A DNA stretch of 64,000 nucleotides from Heliocidaris erythrogramma (lineage: Eukaryota > Echinodermata > Echinoidea > Camarodonta > Echinometridae), in NCBI GenBank assembly GCA_025617745.1, contig CM046870.1:25277501-25341500 (forward strand). Direction: 5' to 3'. The translations under genes were made by a program, and so were the position numbers. Below are positions 1 through 11,058 of the stretch, piece after piece (within the stretch, counting starts at the first letter, position 1; each line of letters opens with the position of its first letter). Under the pieces are notes generated by a model. It searched no databases. It was not told the DNA's origin and was given only the letters and a program-made list of their open reading frames with translations.

Positions 1-194
1 ATTTCTGATTATTTTATTTATTTTATATTATGAATTATGTTATATACATGTCTACGGAGTGTCATCAGACAGGACTTCTATATAGAGTATAATATAAATC
101 ATTATAATCAAATTAAAAAAAGGAAAGGTCGAACTTACCTCATACTTTGTAATAGTTATTTGGTTCTAGATCACAAAATAGGAAAACACCTCGA

Positions 195-370
195 AGTCTG
201 CTCTACAGACATATTTTCAACCTTTTGCCAAAATTTCAAAAAGGAGGACAGCTCTGGGGAACTTTGACTTACAGTAAGTAAGCTACGCACCCATTATTCT
301 CCCATTTCCTTTCACATTGTAGTTATTTCCACGAGAGTTGCAAAAGCTTTTGTATATGTTATTTTCTTCC
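195..370. repeat. Dispersed repeat, inverted copy at 49481-49640
   Basis: The stretch from AATTTCAAAAAGGAGGACAG through CACGAGAGTTGCAAAAGC is the reverse complement, with mismatches, of about 49490-49620 in the intron of gene copy 3. A shorter related piece recurs at about 640-740. The function is unknown. It shows that a cassette intron sequence also exists here in opposite orientation. Confidence 0.6.
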
Positions 371-374
371 ACTT

Positions 375-375
<1 letters not shown>

Positions 376-410
<35 letters not shown>

Positions 411-423
411 GGGGGGGGGGGGT
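376..423. repeat. Compound microsatellite TA/TG/G12
   Basis: A TA run is followed by TG and then a run of about 12 G. Compound TA, CA/TG and poly-G tracts recur throughout the window and create spurious reading frames. Confidence 0.95.
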
Positions 424-2370
424 GTATGTTTATATACATACCTATATATACATACATACATACACATACATAATAAAATCGGCAAGAAGAAACTTATCCA
501 TGAATATATTCCACTATACTCTTGGATCTACGTTTACAATTACCAACAAGTTTTAGCCAAAATGGAAGTCTTCAGACTGACAGAAACAACTCAATGCCAG
601 ATTTTAACAGTATGCACTTCATTAAATCATTATAACTAATTCAAAAGGAAAAGTCGAATCTTACCTCATACTTATAGTTACCTAGGTACTACATCACAAA
701 ATAGGAAACCGCCTCGAAGTCTGCTCTGCAATATTTTTCTTTTATACATATAAGTGTTCATGTTGTAGTAGCATGAGAGGCCCTATATCTGACTTATTTC
801 CTATTTAATTACCGTTTCCGCTCAGTATTCTTTTACGTGGTACCCGCACTTTCCCAATAAACTATTTCTTTGTGGGAGGGATCTACATCACGCTAACCGA
901 CAGTACATCAATCATTGTCAGTCTTTTTATTTTTTATTTTTATTTTTTTTAGGGGGGGGGGGGCATGAACATGATGAAAGGGTTAGTCATTCATTGCTCT
1001 CTCATACAAAATGATATTGATATATTCCATAACCGTAATAACTTTGACCAGCTTTAGTAATGCGTATACATCTATACAAGATGTTGATATTGACTCTTAT
1101 TCTCATCACCTTACACTACTTGTACATAATTTGATAATGTATTATTATGAAACAGCATTCTAGTTGATCCGTTATGGCATAAGTTTGTTTGTTACTGATG
1201 CTGTACTTACGATATATATTGTTCTGATTTTGGTGATGTGTCGCTATTGAAAGATATGTCAATAAAGTTCAATGAATAAAGACACACACACACACTCTCA
1301 CCATACTATCTTTGGGTTTTCCCACCGTCTCTTCAAATATAAAACCTTTTCAACAACTATAGTAAGCAAAGTCACAAGCTACACACAGGTGTCTGTCTGT
1401 CTCATGGTCTATTCCAATATACAAACATAATTTATTGCGATAAGGTCGTGTACAAATACATTTACAAAGAGGCAAATATAAATCATTTTGTCTTGAATTT
1501 TTATCGTTTAATAATTTAATTTCATTGTTTGTGGGTATTTTTGTATCACGGTAAGGTTTCTTTTTCCCCTTTCAGTTTGTTTTAGTATGCAACCTGGTTT
1601 ATAAATTTCTTTAGTTCATAAGCTTGATATCTTGGAGTGATGATCTATTTCTATTTTTAGCGCTCATTTAACTTTAATTTGCAGTACATTTAACATCTTT
1701 TAAAGAATGATGATAATAATTATGGTTATGAGTTTTACGCATGAGGGAAGGAAAATAATGGTACTCTCGTTTGCTTGCATCAGTCTTTTCACTTAGGAAG
1801 CATTCCTACCATTTTGCACCATCCACATGCATGCATGTAGGGCAATGGCAAAAACAGTCACATTAACTTTTGGCAATCCTTGGTAATTAGAGTGGCAATG
1901 TCGAGTAATGTCTTGCCAAACAAGTGTTACAAATAAAACTTTAGCTCATTGAAATTCATTGACGAACATTTTCCGTAAACTTTGTGGCATTGAGGGGCTA
2001 ACGTCCAGGGAAGAGAGGTGAATTCCCCCCTTAAATTACCACCAGCTAGATAAGATTTTGTTGTTTCTTTAGAGTGGAGGGTTGATTTATTTCTGCTCAG
2101 CTTAAAATGATGTGGATAGTAACGGTGAATATAAGGCAACAGAAAAAATTATTTGGTAGTATTAAAGAAACCTTGTTTAGGTATCTCATCAAAAACTTGC
2201 GTTCCTCCCTTTTTATCAAGTTAGAGTAAAATTTCCCCGTCGATGGGAATGTTGAAATCAACAGCAAAGGATGAGGTAATGTCTCGATATTGCAAAAATC
2301 CCAGCCCCAATTTGAGCGGATTGCGAAATAATTCAGGAGACCCTGGGAATTTATAATTAAGCACAGTTTC

Positions 2371-2480
2371 TGATTGGTCGACGATAAAACGACGCGATCT
2401 CTGATTGGACAGGTGAAGTTGGAATTCCCCAGGAGTGGGCGTGGCACGTTCGCCATCATCACCTCGATGCCCTATAAAAA
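2371..2480 (+). promoter_or_regulatory. Promoter of gene copy 1: paired CCAAT, GC/CACC box, TATA
   Basis: Two inverted CCAAT boxes (ATTGG at 2373-2377 and 2404-2408) lie 31 bp apart. A GC/CACC-type box GGGCGTGGC is at 2437-2445 and a TATA box TATAAAA at 2473-2479. The block recurs at 15762-15867, 41523-41629 and 60970-61080 with nearly the same spacings (30-31 bp between CCAAT boxes, 68-73 bp to TATA). Paired CCAAT boxes at about three helical turns are typical of NF-Y-dependent promoters. NF-Y binding here is an inference. The TATA box predicts a start near 2503. Confidence 0.8.
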
Positions 2481-2502
2481 GAAACCTTTGCCACGTTTAC
2501 CA

Positions 2503-2670
2503 TTATTATTATACAGCAATTGACACTTTGAAGACTACAACGATTTCCAGGTTTCGAGTTTCTCGAGTGAATAGTATGTTCGTATTCATGCTGAACTTTG
2601 TTTTAACTTTGAGTTACAGAAGTCTTGATAGATTCTCTATGGCATCATCTGAAACAAGTTGTTTGCACAG
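2503..2670 (+). other. Leader exon 1 of gene copy 1
   Basis: The predicted exon runs from about 30 bp after the TATA box to a consensus donor CACAG|GTGAGT at 2670/2671. The 3' part, from GAAGTCTTGATAGATT to TTTGCACAG, is the most conserved stretch among the four cassettes, which argues for an exon. An ATG at 2639-2641 opens a frame MASSETSCLH. If exon 1 joined directly to the terminal exon this frame would stop at once, so it is probably an upstream ORF and not the start of the main protein. The 5' end is an estimate. Confidence 0.7.
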
Positions 2671-3247
2671 GTGAGTGGTTATCCATGAGCTTATACTGTA
2701 ATGCATGTACATGTATAAACTGTAGACATGAGAAAGAGACCGTTAGAACACTAGAGAGGGACATGCGGAATAGATATGAGAGTGAGATTTGAATGCTTTT
2801 TACCTATTTTATGTGGGTGATTATTTTGTGGGTGTTTATTTCAATGTACCTTTGCTAGCAAAAATAAAACATGCATCTATTCATTTCTAACCCAATAATC
2901 CACAGGTCATTTTATTATTAATTATATAGTCAAAAACTAATATATTATTAGTCCTCATGACTAATACGTTTGTACCACGAATAATTGATGTAGTTATTAC
3001 AAAACTATAGGCATGAGAATACATCTCCCCCTCCCCTCTCTTTACATATTTCATCACTTTGAATTGTATTGTGTACATACGTTGCTTGGTTTTATTTCGC
3101 GACACCGGCAGGGGAAAAAAATAGTTTGCAGTTTGTCACGACATTACAATATGTTAATACAAAAAGATCTTATGTGCCTTTTATCTCATACAAAATAATT
3201 ATGTGTTCATATAGTGTTTGAGATGTATCTTTCACCTTATGGTTTAG
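2671..3247 (+). other. Intron 1 of gene copy 1
   Basis: AT-rich sequence conserved in cassette 2 (16044-16633), cassette 3 (41779-42370) and more loosely cassette 4 (61245-61630). It contains a shared CTCCCCCTCCCCTCTC pyrimidine stretch near 3025 and a conserved block around TTTCGCGACACCGGCAGG near 3096. No further gene is seen. Confidence 0.55.
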
Positions 3248-3296
3248 AGGAGCAAGAGAAGTAACATCTTTGTCAAATCTGTACTCATAGATTCCT
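3248..3296 (+). other. Candidate exon 2 (49 nt), gene copy 1
   Basis: A short block conserved in all four cassettes is bounded by TTATGGTTTAG| at its left and |GTAAGAG at its right. These fit splice acceptor and donor signals. In copies 3 and 4 the acceptor has the better form TTCTGGTTTAG. Joined to exon 1, the MASSETSCLH frame stays open through the whole block and stops at TAG (24 codons) just before the donor. It may be a leader exon carrying an upstream ORF, or a tiny alternative peptide. Only cDNA would settle it. Confidence 0.5.
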
Positions 3297-4542
3297 GTAA
3301 GAGGAAAAAAATTCTATTATGATCACTTAAAAACGATATAGACCGAACGAATATATTCCAATGTCCTTGCTATAAAGTAACCATGTAAATCAGTCATTTA
3401 CTGTGTGTTTATTTTTCACTATTTCCAGATACCAAAATAATTTCGAATCATCAGGAGTTAAATACTAAAATATGACAATAACTTATCATCTATTTTTCTA
3501 CTAAGAAATATCGATCAAATTGTTTCCGAATATAACAATATAGACCCATATTCAAGCTTTCAAGGTTTATTTTTCCCCCGAATGTCTTACGAACGAACAC
3601 GTATATACAAATTGATATAACATAATACTGAATACAAATACATTAAATGTTTACATACAAGGAAAAATGGGGAAAAGAAGATATAATTAAACATAATAAA
3701 CAGTTGTACTATCATATTTTCGATATAACTGGGCATAGCAAAGAAACGTATTAAAGCGAATGAGTCTATTGAAAAGCTCTGCTTGTATCTTATGAGTTAT
3801 GGAACCCTTTATGTAAAAAAAAAAGTACATAAGATGAATATATACAAATAGAATTAGTTAAAATACTATTAAAGAACTGTAGGTATACACATACTTTACA
3901 TTACGCGTCTCTTACACTACAAAATAGACGAGTTGTAAAAATGGCATGTGTAATAACAAGCGATGTCTAAGGCCAGAAAACAATACTGATAATTCATTCT
4001 GTCGGTTTTAAACCAATATTTGGCATCAATAATTATACCAAGCAAAAACATATCTAGCCAAGTTGTCTACTTATGGAAACCCGCGCAATAGCTTTTCATT
4101 TTTAGAGAACTGCGTATTCATGGTATTCGACTTTAGCATTTGTTATTAAATGAATGTTGTTTGATTGGTTTGAATAAATGTCGATATGTGGAAAAATGTT
4201 AGTGCATTGGCATATCACCAGGAATATTTGATGCAATAGTGATATCGACTAGTGATAGCTATTTCAGCTTTCCTACTTAAATTTTAATCGAGTTGCAGGT
4301 AATGATGTCTATTAATTTTAATTTTGATTTGGCTGTGGCGTCTTTTAAAATGTAAAATTATACTCGTCATCATGATTCAAAGGGTTTTTAAAAGTGTATG
4401 AATAACTAATTTCTCCATTTTTTGATGAATTTAGCTCTTCAAAATATCTTAATTTTGTCTTGCATTTTTTAATCTTCTACGACGGAGAAACTACAAAATA
4501 AAAAGCAAACACAAAGATATATACATGTATGTGTTTAACGGA

Positions 4543-4544
<2 letters not shown>

Positions 4545-4592
<48 letters not shown>

Positions 4593-4644
4593 ACAGCGCC
4601 ATGAGCGTCGAAAGGCGGACCTGTGCGCTATACAAGTAGCCACT

Positions 4645-4675
<31 letters not shown>
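4545..4675 (+). repeat. TA microsatellite and LINE/SINE-type 3' tail
   Basis: A TA run (about 4546-4584) is followed by ACAGCGCCATGAGCGTC, then TGTGCGCTATACAAGTAG and (ATT)n. A GCGC-containing hairpin just before an ATT-rich tail is a common ending of L2-like LINEs and of SINEs that borrow that tail. Only the terminal about 90 bp are recognisable. Confidence 0.5.
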
Positions 4676-5041
4676 GCTGCATTCTAAGAGACAGGCTCGT
4701 ATCATTTGAAGACCGACATTTGTACGAAATCAAAATGATCGTTAAAAATGAGAGCTTCAAGAAGCCAGGCATGAACATAGACATGTCCTGGCTTACTAAC
4801 TACACTTTCTTTCGATAATACTACTCATATTCTATTAGGCACCTACTCAAACACCACTGTTACTTTTCTTTTATGACGTATTATTTTCTTTATGACGTTT
4901 TAGTAATTTCTCGCTCACTCCTCATGCGCCTTGCGTCTATAAGCGCACCTTTTATTATTATTATACGCTTTGGGTCCTAATTTACCTGTCTGTATTTCTA
5001 TTGTGACGTCTTCGTGACGTTCTTATGTTTTTGAGCTGTAA

Positions 5042-5104
5042 AGCGTTTCCAAGACAATGCGCCCGGTTATTTATAAACTAATCGCGCATTGTCTTGGAAA
5101 CGCT
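5042..5104. repeat. Perfect 21-bp inverted repeat with 21-nt loop
   Basis: The arms at 5042-5062 and 5084-5104 are exact reverse complements (outer AGCGTTTCC, inner AATGCGC) around a 21-nt AT-rich loop. It is absent from the corresponding intron of copy 2, so it came with a copy-1-specific insertion. Confidence 0.9.
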
Positions 5105-5515
5105 ACATGGATAAGTTTTCGAAATTTTGTCATTATTCACTTGACAAAGACGGTGAGAGGATCGTCGAAAATTCGTGAGAAAATAAAATAGTTGGAGAAA
5201 AAAGCATGAAATGTCTACTGGTCTTTTTCTTTGATATTACTCCAACACGTGGACTTTCTATTCAATATATATATATATATATATAGCATAGCATAATTTC
5301 ATACCCCTTTCTTCCTTCTCCCTCTCTCTGTATGAAACTTGTTCTACCCTTTTCACATGCAACACTTCAAAACAATGGCAGATTGCAGGCAACTGCTGTA
5401 CGCGTGAAAGGTTTGAAAGTGTTTGCAAACCAGTGATTCCCTTATTTCAAAATCCTTGATTCGCAACTTGTTGAAATAACCGTTTCCCTCTCCATTCTTT
5501 TGACAGATAAAAAAT

Positions 5516-5734
5516 ATGTCGTCAAATCAACCCCCTTCCCAGGTGAGCGCTGGAGCCAACCGTGTGGGTTATGGCCCTGGTGGCATCCAGCCCGGTACCG
5601 CAGCGGCTGGTCACATGTCCTCGAGTGCGAAGAGTCATGGAGGCGGAGTTCCCTCGGGAAGTCCAGTATCTCAGATGCAGTCCGCAGGAAGCAAGGGCAG
5701 CTACCACACTGGCGGTGGTGGTGGCAAGAAGTAG
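5516..5734 (+). CDS. Gene copy 1: Gly/Ser-rich basic small protein, unknown function
   Basis: A 72-residue protein lies in a terminal exon that begins after TTTTGACAG at 5507; the first ATG follows nine bases later. Composition is extreme: about 18 Gly and 14 Ser, five Lys/Arg, no Asp, Glu or Cys. It ends in a pentaglycine and KK. There is no signal peptide or membrane segment, and it looks disordered. I do not recognise the family. The reading is supported by copy 2, which differs by only two residues (both Pro to Ser) and silent changes, by the in-frame start of copy 3, and by higher GC than the flanks. All three forward frames are open here, so frame choice rests on the ATG context and the copy comparison. 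A consensus donor-like CAG|GTGAGC sits inside the ORF at codons 9-11. No AATAAA is visible close downstream. Confidence 0.6.
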   Translation: MSSNQPPSQVSAGANRVGYGPGGIQPGTAAAGHMSSSAKSHGGGVPSGSPVSQMQSAGSKGSYHTGGGGGKK

Positions 5735-5906
5735 ATTGACTGGGTGATTTTCTCGACTGGTCCGGAGATCTGGCTATGAGTCCATCGAGGCTAACTTGTA
5801 GCCAATTAGCGACGGACAGAAAGAGGAATCGCCAGTAAACAGTCAACGTACTACATTTATTAAGAACAAATTAACTTGTGTATATTATCTTAATGTACAA
5901 TTTAGC

Positions 5907-6232
5907 CAGGGGCGTCGCTAGACCATTTTTTATAGGGATGTTGGTGGTTGGTGCAAATTTGCCGACAAGTTATCTGAAAGTTTTCCTGAAGGCAAAAGGA
6001 AAACAAAAGGTTTTCAATTTTGCAGACAAAGGAAAACACAGGTTTGTCGGTTTCTAAATTTGCCAAGGAACAGAATGTTCACTTTTTTCCCTAGGCAGGC
6101 AGCAAAAAGGATTTTTAGATTTACCGACACGGTGTCCATACCAAATACAGTATGTCTGTTTTGCGAACAGAAAATTTGTGGGGGGGGGGGGGGGGGGCAC
6201 ACCCCAACACCCCTCTAGCGAAGCCCCTCCAG
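5907..6232. mobile_element. hAT-like non-autonomous element, cassette 1
   Basis: It starts CAGGGGCGTCGCTAGA and ends TCTAGCGAAGCCCCTCCAG, imperfect terminal inverted repeats beginning with CAG as in many hAT elements. The interior is non-coding, with several AATTTGCC(G/A)ACA-type motifs and a poly-G run. Orthologous copies sit at the same place in cassettes 2 and 3, so it inserted before the cassette was duplicated. No clear target duplication is seen. Confidence 0.55.
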
Positions 6233-7127
6233 TTCATCCCATCAGGCGGTGAGAATATGAAGATGTTTAAATTCTTTAACACGTTTTTAGGCTGCTAATA
6301 CCCGTAAATTTCCAACAATAGTCTGATATGAGTTATTTTCTCATCACTGTTCATTTTTTTATTACTGTAAGCTCATCTCTCCCTTTAATTATTGTATTTT
6401 ATCTATCTAATAGAAAAAAAATAATACAATTAATCTCCCATGCAGTTATCCCATGAGGATAATGATAATGATAATGATGGCGATGATGGTGGTGATGATC
6501 TAAATACTTCCATGTACTTTCATGGTGCCTGTATTCGGCGATATCCACCATTGCTAAAAGCTCAATTCGCTTGCTATATAATTTTAATTATTAGGAAATG
6601 ATAAAAAGTAGACTGCAGGACACATAAAAAGAGAAACAAATAGAAAAATATACCATAATTTTATTTTAAAATTATGTTTATATCTTAATGAAACTATGTC
6701 TAAGTAGTCCCTTTTTAGTCGGAATATATTATTAATTGAATAGATTATTTTGATGATTGTAGTCAAAATCAGGGGCGAATCCAGGGTTTTGTAAAGGGGC
6801 ACACAAATTTTCTGACAAGGAAAAAAAAGGTTATCACATGTTTTGGGATCTCTTAATTTTAATTAACACTATAGTACTATAAATTATGATACTTTACATG
6901 GTATTTTTCGTAGTGTAAAAAACTATTAAAAAAGCCTCGAACAAAAGCAATTACGATGTGTTCCTTTGATTTTTCTTTAGAATTAATTTGTCTTCTGCAT
7001 TCCGTGGATATATTATCAGATGGTTTAATCAAAAGGGGAAGCAATTATTTTTCAATGGCAAATACTATGGACTTTCTGTGAAAATACTGTGAAAGGATTA
7101 TAAATATTTCTGTTTGCATATGACTGT

Positions 7128-7482
7128 GTTGTTGAATGAATGAATGATTGATTATTGGATTTGTTTAACCTGTTGATTGTTGACTGGATGTTCTTTTGTG
7201 GTCACTGATTAATCGTATTTGATTGGTTGTATGATTCTTGTTGGTATGAATATTTGATTTTGATATATTAATTTTAATGACATATTAACTTAGCTTGTTG
7301 ATTTATTGATTTGATTGAAAAAAATAAATGGTTACCAGATTAATTATTGATTGATTCATGGATTGGTTGATTGAATGATTAGATTAATTAATTGGTTGGT
7401 TGATTAATTTGTTATTGTTTGAATGATTGGTTGATTGATTAATTGCTTGATTGATTGATTTTTTATTGATTGATTGATTACA
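7128..7482. repeat. Degenerate TGAT/TTGA microsatellite
   Basis: Long low-complexity run built of TGAT, TTGATTGA and variants. It is present at the same place in cassettes 2 and 3, making it a useful cassette marker. Confidence 0.9.
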
Positions 7483-7603
7483 GGGACAACCCGGTTAACG
7501 TAGGCAATTAATGGGTTAATAATATATTTCCATTTTATTTTCAAATGTATTTATCTAGTGGCCATGTAATCATCACAACGATACGATTAAAGACATCTTT
7601 TTA

Positions 7604-8595
7604 TAAAACAGTCGGGTCGCGGCTCGCTGGGTAGAAATTTTCCAACATTTTGCAGGAATTTTATGTATTGTATCTTTTCTTTCATACCCCAGCAAAATAA
7701 AAAGGGAATTTTGTTTCCCTCCGAAATTTTCAGGAATTTTATGTATCATTTTTTTTTGAGCAACCCCCCAAAAAGAGATTTTTTTTTTCAAACATTTTAA
7801 TGAACTTTTATGTATGGAATGTTGTTTTTTGTGAAGCTTTGTTGTTGTTGTTGACAAAAATGCTGCATCATAATCTCCAAAAAAAAAAATAATAGAAGCT
7901 GCCCGAATATGAAGTTGTAGTTGCCCGAATATTGGAATTTTGAAAATCCGGGGGGGGGGGGGGAGGGGGCGGGGGCTGCAGCCTATTGCCGAAGGGGGGG
8001 GGGGCGCCGTTTGCCCGAATATTAACTTCCCAGTGCCACTCGCGAGCAAAACAATTGGCCAGTTTTTCTTTCTTTTTCTGTCCTTCCCTTTTCCGTTTCT
8101 TCTTATCTATTTTTGTTTTCCTTTCCTTTCCTTTTTCTTTTCATTTTTCTTCTTTCTCTTTTTCATTCCTTCTTTTCTTTCTATTTTTGTTTTCCTTTCC
8201 TTTTCCTTTTATTTTTTCTTTTCATTTTTCCTCTCCTTTAATATTCGGTTAAAAAAGTTAATATTCGGGCAAAAGGCGTCCCCCTTCGGCAATAGGCTGC
8301 AGCCCCCGCCCCCAAGGATTTTCACAGTTCCGATATTCGGGCAACTACGACTTCATATTCGGGCAGCTTATTTCTATTCATGGTTTTGGAGATTAGAGTG
8401 CAGCATTCCCCCCCCCCAAAAAAAAAAACAACAAACAAATATTCCATACATAAAATTCCTGAAAAATATTCGGGAAAAATTCCTCTTTTTTTTTGCTGCT
8501 CAAAAAAAAGAAGATACTATACATAGAATTTTTAAAAATGTTGGAAAGATTCTACCCAGCGTGCCGCGCCGCGCCACACGGCGACCCGACTGTTT
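7604..8595. mobile_element. Foldback element FB, cassette 1
   Basis: About 1 kb bounded by inverted arms that begin AACAGTCGGGTCGC (left) and end GCGACCCGACTGTT (right). The arms extend about 450 bp inward and include GCCCGAATATT, TGCCGAAGG and GCGAGCAAAACAATTGGCC motifs in opposite orientation. The centre is a CTTTTC-rich tract. A homologue is at 32234-33430; cassette 3 lacks it near 52230. Reading frames inside are low-complexity products and no transposase is seen. Confidence 0.7.
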
Positions 8596-8869
8596 AGTAA
8601 AAGCCGGTGTCACATGCATATATTCACCTGTTCTGCTTCTTTTTACAGAACAGCAGTTAAAGGAGAATGAAACTCAACATACATTAGCTGATAATCATGT
8701 GGAAAATTGTCAGCCTGATCAAAATATCTTGAAAATACTCTGATTTGATTACTCAGTAAGGATAACAGTCTCTCTAAATTTTGCAGATTTCTTCCTAGAT
8801 ATTATGCCATGGGGGCTGCCATTTTTAATAACTGTGATGTCATTGCGGTACATGTATATTTACCTGTAC

Positions 8870-11058
8870 ACAATGGATAAGATGTTGCATAAAACTAGAA
8901 GTTTCAGGCATTATCAGAAGAAAAGGATTCATGATGACCTTGCTGAAACCCCTTGGGAGAAAATATATGAACTTGCAGATGCTGATCTTGCATATGATAA
9001 GTTTATAGACATTTTCAAAAATGTATGTGATAAACATGCTCCTTTTGTGGAAAGAACTAAAATGACTTGTGCAAACAAAAGACCTTGGGTAACAAAATCT
9101 TTACTGAAGTCCATCAAACAAAAACATAAACTATATTCTAAAGTCTTAACTTCTAAATTTGATGATAATGAGCACAGGAAATATAAGAAATACAGAAATG
9201 TCCTCACTTCAGTTCTCAGGCAAGCCAAAAAAATATATTATGGTAATTTGTTCAAAGAATGCTATGGTGATTCTAATCGAACTTGGAATACAGTTAATGA
9301 TTTACTTGGCAAGCAAAATCAATCAATACAAGTCATAGATAAATTGCAAGTGGAATCTGTTAACGGTGTTATATAATGAACCGCAAGATATTGCTAATGA
9401 ATTAAACGATTTCTTTGTCTCTGTAGGTCCCAAACTAGCATCAAGAATACGGACATCACAGCATAGTGATGGTTATAAACACTTTTTAAATGAACCAGTT
9501 GCAAATTCATTTTATTGGTTGCCTGTAGCCCCTGAAGAGGTTACAAAAATAATTCTAAGCTGTGATAAGAAAAAGTCATGCGGATATGATGACATTCCTG
9601 TCAATCTCTTAGCTGACAGTGTACATTATGTATCTCGCCCTTTATCTTACATTTTTAACTTGTCTTTGCAATCAGGTTCCTTTCCAAGCTCTATGAAGAT
9701 AGCACGAGTTAGCCCTGTGTACAAAAAAGGATCAAAGCATGATCCAGGAAATTACCGACCCATTTCTGTTCTACCAGTCATTAGCAAGATATTTGAGAGA
9801 TTGGTAAACAATCGTCTACTTAAATACATTGAGAATTATGAGTTGTTATTCAAACATCAGTATGGATTTAGAGAAAAACATAGTACTAAACTCTCATTGA
9901 TAAGTCTCATTAATCAGTTAGTCCAATACCAAGATGAGGGCTGTGTTACAGTTGGTATTTTTGTTGATTTTGCAAAGGCATTTGACACGATAGATCATGA
10001 TATTCTTTTAGGCAAATTACAAAATTATGGTATACGAGGTCTTCCGTTAGATTGGTTTCGTGATTACTTAACCAACCCATATCAATTTGTACAACATAAT
10101 GGATCAAAGTCTCCATTATCATAAATAGTCTGTGGGGTGCCACAGGGATCTGTATTAGGTCCAACGTTGTTTTTATTATATATTAATGATTTGCCCCGTT
10201 CATCTGATTACTTCAATTTCAGGCTATTTGCGGATGACTCCAATATTTTTCATTCTTTTCCTCCTGGGAAATCAACCATTGATTTGCTAGAAGTATCTGA
10301 AAATATGATGAATATTCTTCGATGGTGTGATGTAAATAAAATAACTATTAATGTAAAAAAGACTAAATTCATGATCATTAAGCCGAGAAGGAAAAGAATA
10401 AATGTCAATGGCTTAGTTCATCTAAAAGATGTTCCAGTTGATGAAGTGAAAACTGCGCTTTTTGTTGGAATATATATCGACAGACATTTGAGTTGGGGTG
10501 AACATATTAATAATCTTTGCATCATGCTTCGTAAAAAAGTAGGAATTTTATTCAGACTAAGACACTTTGTACCGAAAAGAGTACTCCTATTACTTTACCA
10601 TTCCTTTTTACAATCCCATATATCTTATGGCCTTGAAGTCTGGGGATCTGCGCCTACAAGGTTAATTAACAAAATTGTCATCTTACAAAAGATGGCGATA
10701 CGAGCAATAACTTTTAGTAGCAGATTGACCCCTTCATCACCCTTGTTTCATTATTTGGTTGTTTTAGATGTTTTTAAGCTGTACAAACATTTGGTAGCAA
10801 CTTTCATTTTCAAATTAATAAGAAGACAGTTACCACACTCAGTGTATGAATACTTCAAGTGTTTTGAAAATTGTTATGATACGAGACAAAAGGAAATAAG
10901 TTTCTTATTCCTAAAGTAAGGACTGAACATGGTAAGACATCAATTGCATTTATGGGGTCTAAAATATGGAATGCCTTACCCCTAGAAATGAAAAGTATCA
11001 ATACTGTAAAGCACTTTAAGTACATGCATAACAAATACTTGTTATGTAATTATGTGTA
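8870..11058 (+). pseudogene. 5'-truncated APE-type LINE ORF2 (reverse transcriptase)
   Basis: Remnant of a non-LTR retrotransposon ORF2 of the CR1/L2/Jockey group. The endonuclease is missing. The first piece (8804-9376 frame) holds the linker before the polymerase. A one-base shift near 9366 leads to a second piece with NYRPISVLP and AFDTIDHDILL. An in-frame TAA at 10122-10124 follows, then GVPQGSVLGPTLF and the catalytic FADD (10227-10238). Another shift near 10912 leads to the C-terminal GSKIWNALPLEM block, ending at 11056-11058. Three lesions and the truncation make it dead. The family call is from motifs only. Confidence 0.85.

Larger units (their letters stand above)
1..2040. other. Left flank: remnant of a preceding cassette
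   Basis: No supportable gene is seen. About 1370-1790 is recognisably the same sequence as the distal flank of cassette 1 (about 12830-13060). It shares the GTTTAATAATTTAATTTC stretch, the block around GTTTTAGTATGCAACC and the TGATGATCTATTTCTA block. From about 1791 the sequence GAAGCATTCCTACCATTT aligns with 15229 upstream of promoter 2. The window therefore opens in the tail of another tandem unit. Short reading frames here are AT-rich noise. Confidence 0.6.
3297..5506 (+). other. Main intron of gene copy 1
   Basis: The 2.2 kb intron lies between candidate exon 2 and the terminal exon. The stretch 3455-4520 aligns with 28711-29790 in copy 2 and 47060-49200 in copy 3. Copy 1 also carries TA microsatellites, a LINE/SINE-like tail (4575-4665) and a perfect hairpin (5042-5104) that copy 2 lacks. 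Its last 170 bp, ending in TTTTGACAG, are well conserved before all three coding exons. Confidence 0.6.
5735..7603 (+). other. 3' flank of gene copy 1
   Basis: No gene is seen. The sequence is shared almost base for base with 30420-32233 and more loosely with 50204-52230. It includes the likely 3' untranslated region (about 5735-5890), a hAT-like element, a GAT/GATG repeat near 6458-6498 that copy 2 lacks, and a TGAT-type microsatellite. Confidence 0.7.

Noticed and set aside
2371..2480. Histone-gene promoter
   Set aside because: CCAAT pair and TATA resemble histone promoters, but no histone ORF or 3' histone stem-loop is present and the gene has introns.
4491..4818. 97-codon frames on both strands at 4.5-4.8 kb
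   Set aside because: Driven by the TA microsatellite (Tyr-Ile repeats).
5442..5846. 134-codon antisense reading frame over the coding exon (also at 30127-30531)
   Set aside because: It mirrors a GC-rich, stop-poor exon, spans the splice acceptor region, and copy 3 breaks it. No independent support.
7573..8743. Long reading frames (158 and 267 codons) around 7.6-8.7 kb
   Set aside because: Poly-Phe, Gly and Pro stretches are products of the CTTTTC and poly-G tracts of the foldback element.
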